A DNA stretch of 59,980 nucleotides from Chloroflexota bacterium (GTDB lineage Bacteria > Chloroflexota > Anaerolineae > Promineifilales > Promineifilaceae), in assembly GCA_017993775.1 (NCBI GenBank), contig JAGOMA010000032.1:1-59980 (forward strand). The letters are read 5' to 3'. Under the pieces are notes generated by a model that did no database searches, was not told the DNA's origin, and worked only from the letters and a program-made list of their open reading frames with translations. Of the stretch, positions 33,372 to 41,900 are shown one piece after another; position 1 is the stretch's first letter, and each line of letters begins with the position of its first letter. A program made the position numbers and the translations under genes.

Positions 33372-35315
33372 TTAGGGTTCGGCGGTGAACTGCGCGGCGG
33401 TGTGCCAGAGCTGGCGGCCCCAATTAGCCTCGCTGGAAACAATCACCGCCCAGGAATTATCGCCATAGCTCACTGTGGTCACGTCGTTTCGATCGGCCCA
33501 CTGCGTTTGCATAAAAACCAGGGGCGATTCAGAGGCTCGCGACCAATGCTGCTGCCCCAAATTGCTGTCTTCGGACATGACCACAGCCCATGCGCCTGCC
33601 CCATATGCCAGGCTGGTAACGTCATACCCTTTGGCCCACTGCTCCTGAATATATGCCTGCGGCGATTCGCTGGTAAGAAACCACGACTGCCGCCCCAAAT
33701 TGCTGTCTTCGGACATGACCACAGCCCACGCGCCGTCGCCATAAGCCAGGCTGGTCACGTCGTACCCCCTGGCCCATTGTGTTTCGATATAGGTTTTGGG
33801 CGATTCAGAGGACAAGCTCCACAACTGCCGCCCTAAACCGGCGTCCTCGGAAAATATGACCACCCAAAGTCCGTCGCCATAGGCCAGTTCGGTTACTTCC
33901 AGCCCGCGGTTCCAATTTTTTTCGATTTCGGCCAGCGGCGAATCAGAGGCGATGTGCCAGCTCTGACGGCCGTATCCAATCCCATCAGACATCACTACGC
34001 CCCAGCGCCCCGGTTCATACGCCAGACTCGTCACGTCGTATCCATCCAGCCACATCGCCTGAATATAACTGCCCAACAAAACGGACGGATCGGCTTCTGT
34101 TGGCAAAACAGCGCTTTCCCCGGCCCCAATTTGCCCAACATCGGGGCGGCGAGTTAACGCCCAGACGGCGACGAGGCCTAAGATAAGCAGCCCCGCCGCG
34201 CCGGCCCAAAGCCAGGGCGACATGCGCTGCTGTTTAGCGGGCGGCGGTTCAGGCTCGCCAAACAGCGGTTCGGCCATGTAGGTTGGAGCCAGTGGGCTGC
34301 GCCGCTGGTCGGCCGGTTTCTCCTCTACGGCCGTTGGTGGAGGCGGCGCATCAATAACCGGGGGAACGGCCGTTTCCTCCACCACCAGTGCCGCCCATTC
34401 TTCCGGCTCCTCAGCCAAAACCGTCGCCAGCGACTCGGCAGGCGCAGGAGCTTTGGGCGGCGTCACACGCGTTTCCACACCCTGCCCCAACCCCAATTCC
34501 AGCCGAACAAGCGACTCCACCACGGCCGCCAACCGAGCGGCCGTGCTGTATCGATCTTCGCGGGCTTTGGCCATTGCCTGGGCGATCACCGCCTCGCATT
34601 GCGGCGGCAAATCCTGGCGATATTCCAGCACATGAGGCACCGGCGTGAGTACGTGGGCCATCAACTGCTGGACGGGAGTGTCGGCTTTGAAGGGCATTTC
34701 GCCGGTGAGCATCTGAAATAAGATCACCCCGAGCGTATAAATGTCGGAACGGCCGTCTAATGGCTGCCCGCCCTGCACTTGCTCCGGACTCATGTAAGCC
34801 GGCGTCCCGACAATCGCATCCCCGGTCAACGTGGCCATTGATTCCGCCAGTTTGGCGATGCCAAAATCAGACAAAAAAGCGTTTTCCTGGTTATCAAATA
34901 AGATATTGCTTGGCTTCAGGTCGCGGTGAATGACACCCTGACTATGAGAATAATCTAACGCATCGGCCAGACGCTTTAAAATCGGAGCGATCTCCGGCAG
35001 CGGCATGGCCCCGTTGTCCAGCCGATCGGCCAACGAACCGGCGGGCATGTAGCGCATGACCAAATAAGGCTGCCCCTGATGCTCGCCAAAATCATATACC
35101 GGCACGATAGCATAATGTTCTAACCGGGCAATGGTGCGCGCTTCCCGATGGAACCGTTCGTGGAAAATGGGATCATGCAAGAACTGCCGCGGCAGCACCT
35201 TAAGTGCTACCTGCCGGTCAAATCGGGGATCGTGGGCCAGATACACACTGGCCATTCCCCCCTTGCCCAACAACCGCTGAATCTCATAACGCCCGAAAAT
35301 GCGTGATTCGGTCAT
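33372..35315 (-). CDS. Transmembrane Ser/Thr kinase with 46-residue extracellular repeats
   Basis: About 647 aa. Hanks-type kinase (about 8-270: LLGKGGMASVYLAHD, VALKVL, HRDLKPSNILF, SDFGIAKL, GTPAYMSPEQ), linker, a transmembrane helix (about 365-385) and five 46-aa repeats (about 410-645) of the form W-GYDVTSLAYGDGAWAVVMS-D--LGRQ-W. The repeats recall the DUF7477-type C-terminal domain of some eukaryotic casein-kinase-like proteins, from memory only; a propeller-like ectodomain is likely. At DNA level two units are nearly identical, showing recent duplication. It follows the PP2C gene directly; the ATG at 35315 has AGGGGG upstream. Confidence 0.9.
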   Translation of the reverse strand: MTESRIFGRYEIQRLLGKGGMASVYLAHDPRFDRQVALKVLPRQFLHDPIFHERFHREARTIARLEHYAIVPVYDFGEHQGQPYLVMRYMPAGSLADRLDNGAMPLPEIAPILKRLADALDYSHSQGVIHRDLKPSNILFDNQENAFLSDFGIAKLAESMATLTGDAIVGTPAYMSPEQVQGGQPLDGRSDIYTLGVILFQMLTGEMPFKADTPVQQLMAHVLTPVPHVLEYRQDLPPQCEAVIAQAMAKAREDRYSTAARLAAVVESLVRLELGLGQGVETRVTPPKAPAPAESLATVLAEEPEEWAALVVEETAVPPVIDAPPPPTAVEEKPADQRRSPLAPTYMAEPLFGEPEPPPAKQQRMSPWLWAGAAGLLILGLVAVWALTRRPDVGQIGAGESAVLPTEADPSVLLGSYIQAMWLDGYDVTSLAYEPGRWGVVMSDGIGYGRQSWHIASDSPLAEIEKNWNRGLEVTELAYGDGLWVVIFSEDAGLGRQLWSLSSESPKTYIETQWARGYDVTSLAYGDGAWAVVMSEDSNLGRQSWFLTSESPQAYIQEQWAKGYDVTSLAYGAGAWAVVMSEDSNLGQQHWSRASESPLVFMQTQWADRNDVTTVSYGDNSWAVIVSSEANWGRQLWHTAAQFTAEP

Positions 35316-35336
35316 CGCGTCTATCCCCCTTGCCAA

Positions 35337-36758
35337 TCAGGGCGTAACGCATGCTTCGCCCGGCTCCAACCGCTTTATCTGGTTGAGAAAAACCCAACCG
35401 ATGATGTCTGAATCGGTCTGGGACTGAACCTGAATAAAATCACTGAAATTGCCGCAATCGCCAGGAATAGGCAGACTGCGCGAGCCGTCGCCCACCAAAA
35501 AAATGAGGTCGCCGGTGATAAAGGTGTTTTTCGACACGGCCGTCTGGCAGCCACCAGGAGCCATCGCCGCATCTGGCCACACAAACACCTGCCCAGGGGT
35601 AACAATGCACGCTTGCGGCAAGGGCGGCAGAGATGTGGGCGTTGGCGGCTCGGCCGTTGGCGGCTCAGCCGTTGGCGGCTCAGCGGTTGCCGGTTCGGCG
35701 GATGCCGGTTCGGCGACCGCTTCCAACGTTGGTTGGGGGGTGATGGTCGGCTGCGGCGGCTCGGTGGCTACGGCCGTTGCCAAATCCGTAGCGGCAGCAT
35801 CTGGCGCAATCACCGGCGCTGCTTCTGTTGAAACGGCCGTACCCGGACCACCATTATCCGGCGGCCGCGACGCCTGCCAGATCCCCAACAGCGCCGCTAC
35901 CACAACGACCACCACCACCGTGATCGCTACGGGCAGCCATAACGGGACCGATTGCCCGCTGCGCGCCGATTTAGCTGGGAGCACGGCCGGATTCGCCAGG
36001 GAAGATTTAATCACGACGGCCGTAATGTTATCGCTGGCCTGAGCTTCGATAGCCGCATTCACCAGCGCGCGAGCGGCGGTCTGCGCCGATTCTTGAACCG
36101 TCAGGTCGTACATGATTTCCGGCGGCACAGCATCATACAAACCATCCGAACAAAGCAGCAGTGTGGCTCCGAAGGCAAACGGCTGCGGCTGCGTAATGTG
36201 CACATTCACGTCCTGACGATTGCCCAAAGCCTGTGTCACCACATTGCGAAACTCATGTTTTTCGGCCATCTCCAGCGATATGATTCCGGCGTCAACCTGA
36301 TTTTGCACCCAGGTATCGTCACGGGTCAACGGCCGCAGCTTGCGCCCTTCCACCAGATAGGCGCGGGCGTCGCCTACATGGGCCACCCAGGCGACGCCGC
36401 TTTCCACGACGGCGGCAACCACCGTGGAACCCATCCGCGCGTCCCGGCTCTTGGCGTCATCAAAAACGGCCTGATTGGCCTGCGTCACGGCTTCTACCAG
36501 GGCTTCGGCCACGGGCCGCCCCTGCTGCCGCTGACGATAGAACACATCAGACAGCACGGCCGTCACCATTCGCGCCGCTTCCGCGCCATGTTCTTGCCCG
36601 CCAACGCCATCCGCCACCACATACAGCGCGCCCAATTCTGTCGGCGTGGCACGATCCGGAACCCAAAGCGCATCCTGATTGCCCTGGCGTGTCGGCCCTT
36701 GATCGGTAACAGCCCCAACCAGGCGGGGATCATAGTTTTTGTCAGCTTGTATAGCCAT
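35337..36758 (-). CDS. Membrane-anchored PP2C-type protein phosphatase
   Basis: 473 aa. PP2C domain (about 10-250: GAVTDQGPTRQGNQDA, VVADGVGGQEHG, GSTVVAAVV, HVGDARAYLV, LCSDGLYD, SDNITAVVI) with the metal-binding Asp residues, a transmembrane helix (about 270-290), a stalk containing exact AEPPT repeats, and an extracellular SH3-like C-terminus with paired Cys (about 385-473). It should dephosphorylate targets of the two neighbouring Hanks kinases and the FHA-bound phosphothreonines. No clear ribosome-binding site precedes its ATG. Confidence 0.92.
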   Translation of the reverse strand: MAIQADKNYDPRLVGAVTDQGPTRQGNQDALWVPDRATPTELGALYVVADGVGGQEHGAEAARMVTAVLSDVFYRQRQQGRPVAEALVEAVTQANQAVFDDAKSRDARMGSTVVAAVVESGVAWVAHVGDARAYLVEGRKLRPLTRDDTWVQNQVDAGIISLEMAEKHEFRNVVTQALGNRQDVNVHITQPQPFAFGATLLLCSDGLYDAVPPEIMYDLTVQESAQTAARALVNAAIEAQASDNITAVVIKSSLANPAVLPAKSARSGQSVPLWLPVAITVVVVVVVAALLGIWQASRPPDNGGPGTAVSTEAAPVIAPDAAATDLATAVATEPPQPTITPQPTLEAVAEPASAEPATAEPPTAEPPTAEPPTPTSLPPLPQACIVTPGQVFVWPDAAMAPGGCQTAVSKNTFITGDLIFLVGDGSRSLPIPGDCGNFSDFIQVQSQTDSDIIGWVFLNQIKRLEPGEACVTP

Positions 36759-36884
36759 AAGTTTTATTGACGTGATTTTTTCTCATGGAACCAAAGGCCG
36801 CGCTTATGATCAACTTTGCGCCGCCGATTGGTCCGCTTGCTGTGGTTGGCCCAAACCGGCCAGATTTAATCCGTGCGTGTCCAC

Positions 36885-37943
36885 TTATTCTGCAGCCACC
36901 ACCATCATATGAAGGACAACACGGCCAAGCCGCACTTGCACGCTGTCGGCTAAATCGACGGTGCTGATGCGCTGCCAACTGTATGTGGCGTCGTCCTTCA
37001 GGTAGACGCCGTTGGTGCTTTGCAGATCATACAAGATGAAACGGCCGTCTTCCCACACCACCCGTGCATGCCGCCCAGAAACAGACGGGTCTGTCAGGAC
37101 GATGTCGTTAGATGGGTGCCGCCCAATCTGCGTCACCCCGAACAAGCGGAATTGTGATCCGGCTTGTTCGCCTTCCCGGATGATCAGCCAGGCCAGCACG
37201 GTTGGCTGATCGCTCAGGATTTCGGTTTTATCGACGGCCGTATATGGCTCGTCGGTCGTGGTCGACGTGTCGCCCATTACGGTTTGCGGCGCTGGCGCCA
37301 CTTCGACTGCGCTTTGGGCTGCCGGTTCTAATGGCCGTGTTCCCCGCTCAGATGGGCTGGCAGGCGCAGGGTTATCCAGTATCGTTGGCTGCGCCGACGG
37401 ACGGCCGTTGCCAGACCTGGCCGAGTATGGCTGTGGGGGAAATGGGGGCGTGCCGGGGATAAAGGGCACGGCCGTTTCCCGCCGCGAAAGCACAATCGAC
37501 ACACCCCCGCCTAAAATAATGCCCACCAATCCCACCAGGGTCAGCCACATAGCCGGTTCATATGAAATGGCGACCAGTTCGAGGGGCTGCGCCGGGATAA
37601 CCAACCAGCGCCAAACCAATACCAACACCCCTAAAACAGCCGCCGCCACCGTGCCCGCGCCGGTATACACTTCCCACTCCTTTTTCACAAACGCCAAAAT
37701 CACCCACAGCAGGGTGATGAGAGCGACAAGGGGAACCAGAAACAAAGCGGGATCGCCGGGAAGGCCGCCCAGGGGTGATAGAGCCTCTGAGCCAACAAGA
37801 GTCGAAACCGGCACACCTGCCGCCAAATCATACCCGCTGAACTCACCCAACGGTTGACCATTACAAGAAACCGTTACCCAGGGCAGAAAAAAGAAGAGTA
37901 TAACCAACACCGCCGCAGGGCCAGATATGTAATTTCCGCGCAT
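36885..37943 (-). CDS. Multi-pass membrane protein with C-terminal FHA domain
   Basis: 352 aa. About four transmembrane helices in residues 5-165 (VLVILFFFLPWVTVSCNGQ at the start), a Pro-rich linker, and an FHA domain (about 255-345: LFGVTQIGRHPSNDIVLTD, SGRHARVVWEDG, STNGVYLKDD) with the Arg, Ser and Asn that bind phosphothreonine. It lies between the WXG100 gene and the phosphatase, so it may dock phosphorylated kinase or motor at the membrane. GGAGG precedes the ATG. Confidence 0.88.
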   Translation of the reverse strand: MRGNYISGPAAVLVILFFFLPWVTVSCNGQPLGEFSGYDLAAGVPVSTLVGSEALSPLGGLPGDPALFLVPLVALITLLWVILAFVKKEWEVYTGAGTVAAAVLGVLVLVWRWLVIPAQPLELVAISYEPAMWLTLVGLVGIILGGGVSIVLSRRETAVPFIPGTPPFPPQPYSARSGNGRPSAQPTILDNPAPASPSERGTRPLEPAAQSAVEVAPAPQTVMGDTSTTTDEPYTAVDKTEILSDQPTVLAWLIIREGEQAGSQFRLFGVTQIGRHPSNDIVLTDPSVSGRHARVVWEDGRFILYDLQSTNGVYLKDDATYSWQRISTVDLADSVQVRLGRVVLHMMVVAAE

Positions 37944-37963
37944 CGATGCCTCCGAAGCCCCTT

Positions 37964-38272
37964 TTAAGACGCCAGCACCTGTACCTGGGCGGCCGCGTCC
38001 TCTTCTGCCAGTTCAAACGTTTCACTTAAGCGACGGCTGACCACATGCGCCTCATCCAAGGCAGCAGCCAGTCGGCGCACGGCGGGCAGCACATCATAAT
38101 CCATCTCCACGTAAAAAGCGCGCGCGGCCGTGCCTAACCAGCCATCAGCTTGCAGCGTATCTACTTGCCGCTGCAGCTGCGCCAGCAAGTGATAGATTTC
38201 ATCCGCTTGGTAACGAAATTTTGCGGCTGCGTCTTCGAGAACTTCGTAATCTACTTCTATATCAACGGCCAT
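37964..38272 (-). CDS. WXG100-family protein
   Basis: 102 aa, two predicted helices joined by a turn DGWLGTAARAFYVEM, in which W-L-G is the WXG motif, about residue 45. WXG100 proteins are small helical-hairpin substrates or partners of type VII secretion. It is co-transcribed with the EssC motor gene, separated from it only by the FHA/ubiquitin-like gene. Confidence 0.88.
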   Translation of the reverse strand: MAVDIEVDYEVLEDAAAKFRYQADEIYHLLAQLQRQVDTLQADGWLGTAARAFYVEMDYDVLPAVRRLAAALDEAHVVSRRLSETFELAEEDAAAQVQVLAS

Positions 38273-38317
38273 CTTTTGCCTTCTGCGGTTCTTTGGAAAA
38301 TGTCACACGCTCCTTTG

Positions 38318-38929
38318 TTATGTCAGGTTAAAAACCAGGGTGATGCCGCTGCCGCCCAGGGAGAGACGATTGCCGGATTGCAACGGCCGTTTCCCCACCA
38401 CCTGCCCGCCATCCACATACGTCGGGTTGTGCGGCGACAGACTTTCCAAAAAATAGTGCCCATCCCGTTCTGTGATTTGTGCATGACGGCGCGAGACACG
38501 GCGGCTGTTGGCAAAACCGGAAACATCGACCGCTAGCAAACGGTTCAAAGCCGGGTCGGTGTGCGGGCGGCCAATCACCGCCGGCTGCCAGTCGATGGGA
38601 AACATCCTGCCAGATTGCTCATCGCGCAAGACGGCCGTGCGGCTGCCCGTAATCACCAGCCTGCCCGGCGTGCGCGAAGTCTGCGCCCAGCCAAAAACCA
38701 GTTCATCCTGGTCTGTCACCCCCTGTTCCACCAGCGACAATGCCGGGTCTAGCAGTTTGTTGCCGTCCTTCAGATAAAGCGCGTAGGCGTCAATCGTGCT
38801 TTTTTCCAGGCCGCTAAATTCGCGCAGCACCTCATCAATCAGGCTGCGAACCGGCAGGCCGCGCAGCACCTGGGCGCGCTGTCCGGCTTCGTCAAACACA
38901 TCAATCGTCACTTCCAGATATTCACTCAT
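38318..38929 (-). CDS. Ubiquitin-like (YukD/EsaB type) domain fused to FHA
   Basis: 203 aa. Residues about 1-80 look like a ubiquitin-fold YukD/EsaB domain (YLEVTIDVFDEAG, LPVRSLIDEVLREF, YALYLKDGNKLLDPALSLVE, GVTDQDELVFG); residues about 110-200 are an FHA domain (VIGRPHTDP, SRRVSRRHAQITERDG, NPTYVDGG). EsaB/YukD is a conserved cytoplasmic regulator in type VIIb systems; fusion to a phosphothreonine reader is not something I know from those systems. The stop-to-start gap from the EssC gene is 14 bp. Confidence 0.85.
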   Translation of the reverse strand: MSEYLEVTIDVFDEAGQRAQVLRGLPVRSLIDEVLREFSGLEKSTIDAYALYLKDGNKLLDPALSLVEQGVTDQDELVFGWAQTSRTPGRLVITGSRTAVLRDEQSGRMFPIDWQPAVIGRPHTDPALNRLLAVDVSGFANSRRVSRRHAQITERDGHYFLESLSPHNPTYVDGGQVVGKRPLQSGNRLSLGGSGITLVFNLT

Positions 38930-38943
38930 GGCGTTGTCCCTTT

Positions 38944-41900
38944 TTACTCGCCTGCCGGTTCCTCTGGCAGTGTGATAATCTTCATTTCTACGGCCATGTT
39001 TAATACGTCTACATCACTCAACATATTCAGAAGCGCGTCGTTCATGGCGCGTTTGGTTTTTAGCTCCTGGCGGACGAAGGCGATGTCTACATTGTCCGGC
39101 ACGGCCGTACGCACCACCGAGCGTTCCGGACGGGCGGCAAGGGTTGTACGGGTTGGGGCTGGTCGAGAAACGGCCGTGCCATCCGCCGCCCCTCGGTTGA
39201 TTGGTTTGTCTGCGGCTGGCGGCGCCGTCGGCGCTGCTTGTGGCGCAGTCCACTGGTTTTTCTGCCGCGGATACCGGTCACAAATCACCTCTACCCAATG
39301 GTCCAGCGCACTTTCAACGTGTTCGTCATCGTCATACGGCGTGCCGATTTGCAGCATGGTCGTGCGGCCAGAGCGCACCAGAAAGCCGCGCCCTAACGGC
39401 AGTTCTGCCTGGGCCATGCCGCGCGGCACTTTGCCGTTGAGAACTTGCACCGTGTCGGCCGTTTGCAAGGCCAGCCCATAACGCGGCACAGAAAGCTGCT
39501 TGCGCAAATCTTCCGGCGCGCGGGCGATGGCCGGCGAACCGGCGGCGATGATGTGCAGGCCGGCCGTGCCAAATTCACGGGCCAGGGTGCCCAGAGTGGG
39601 CAGCGCCTTACGCTGCTGCCCCGCATCTTCACTGAAGCTGTCGTAGTTATCGATAAGGATGAAAATCGGCCGTTTCCGTTCGGCGGCCAATGTTTTGCAT
39701 TCGGTTTCCAGGTTGGCGACGAAGGTTTCCAACTGCTCGCTGCTGGTCAGCACGTCGGCCACGTGCGGCAGTTCGCCCAAGGATCGCCGCCCGCCATATT
39801 TGAACAATTTTTGCTGGAAATCAACCAGGACGAGAAACACCTCGTCGGGCGTGTAGGTGTGGGCCAACGACAACGCCAGGCTGCGTAATGTGGTGGTTTT
39901 GCCGGAGCTGGGTGGGCCAATGACCAGGCTGTGCGGTCCCTGTCCCGGCATATCGAACAACCAGGGTTCCAGGGTGAGATCGTCGATGCCCAGGATAGGT
40001 TGGATGCGGCGGCGGGCTGCCGTCGGGCGCGGCAGGGGATCGGGCAGCAGGCTTTTGAGCAAAACGCGGTTGGCGAGGGTGTTGATGGCCGACGGCCGTT
40101 TTTCCTTTGGTATATCGCGGCCAAACTCCTGCATCGCCTGCACCAAAATGGACAACTTTTGTGTCTCGTCCAATTCTTGCCCATCACCCGGCAAGCCAAC
40201 CGGCAGCGCCGTCTGGAATTCCAGCGCCCGTCGCTCATGTTTGATAAACCCGCGACCGGCGATATCGTCGATGACCCGCGCGCCGCGCCCGACAATGCCG
40301 GAATACTCGGTAGGATCAGACAGCTTCAGGGCCATGCGTTCGGTAAACAGGGTGTACAGCTTGCCGCCCAACGAACCGGGCAGTTCGGCTGAGGTGGCAA
40401 AATGGATGCCGTAGGCGCGCGATTCGCGCACCAGGGAAATGAGCAGCGGCATCAGGTCTTCAAAGCTCTCGCGGAATTCGGCGAAGTTGTCGATGATGAT
40501 GAGCATGGCGGGGATAACGGCCGTAGGGTTGGCGCTGTTATACCGGTACAAATCGTCCGCATCGGCGTCGCTGAGAACCGTCTTGCGCCGGTTCAATTCC
40601 TGGTCCACGCGGCGCAGCAGGCGCGTGACCTTCTCTTCTTCATCCGGGGTGATAATTTCGCCCACGTGGGGCAGATCACGCAGCACGTTCATCTGCCGCC
40701 CGCCAAAATCGAGAATGTAGACGTGCAGTTCGGTAGGCGAATGGGTCGCCGCCAGAGTGGCGACCAGTGTGCGCAGGAATGTGGTCTTGCCCCAGCCCGA
40801 CGCGCCAAAAATAACGGCGTGGCCGCGCCGGAAATCCACCACCAGGGGCAGCTGCTCCGAGTTATAAGGATTGTCGATGAGGCCAACGACAGCGCGCATG
40901 GCCCGCTCGGCCCAATCAATGCCCAACCAGGCGTTCTCGTCGTTCATCCAGAGGGAAACGGCCGTGTTCAGCGGCACAGGCGGCATGGCGTCTTCGTTGG
41001 ATGGAGTAGTGGGAACGGCCGTGGGCGTTGGCGCACCGGGCAGCTGCATCAATTTCAGACCCTGCGGGTTGATATAGGTGGCATCCACCGGCGTTTGCAG
41101 CGACATATTGGCAGGCAAAAAATCGGGCCAGGGCGTGCGCTGCGGCAGCGAATGCTCCTTCGCCATTTCGTCCATCAGATCGACCATCATCTCGAAAACT
41201 TTGGGGAATTCTTCTTCGCTTTCCTCAGTCGTCCGTTTTTTGCGGTCGGGCCATTTCACGTTTGGCTTCTTTTTCTCGCGCCCGCCGCGATACTCTGAAC
41301 CGGTCCAGGCTACCTGGATCATCTCGATGTTTTCGTTGCCCACTTGCAAAAAACCGCGCCCCGGAATGCCTGTGGGCAAATAGGCGGCGTCGGGGCGGCG
41401 CAGCACTTCGCCGCTCTCTTCGCGGGTTTCGACGCGCAAGGCGATGCGGAATTTGATGTTGGCGCGCATCTGGTCGGTGACGCCCGTGGGGCGCTGCGCC
41501 GCCAAAATGAGCGTGACGCCCAGCGCTCGACCCAGGCGGGTGATGCTGTTCAATTGGGCTTTGTATTCCGGATTCTCGGCGATCATTTCGGCAAATTCGT
41601 CGATGAAGACAAACAGGTGCGGATAAGGCGAGGTGTGGAATTCTTTGTCTTTGACGACGATGGCACGGCCGTATGGCGGCACATGCAATTTCTGCTGGCG
41701 ATAATGGACGATATGTTTGGAATCGGTCGCCACGTTGATGGCTTGCCGTCGGTTTAATTCGGCCGTGATGGCCGCAAACATACGCTCCACCGCCGAACCG
41801 CGCAGGTTGGTAACAATATCCACGCAATGCGGCAAGTTGCGGAACGGTTCAAAAGCCGCCCCACCCTTAAAATCCACCAGCACAAAATTGACGATGGTCG

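Noticed and set aside
33554..33970. Regular 138-bp direct repeats that could suggest a CRISPR-like array
   Set aside because: They are in-frame protein repeats in the kinase ectodomain; no short repeat/spacer structure and no cas genes.
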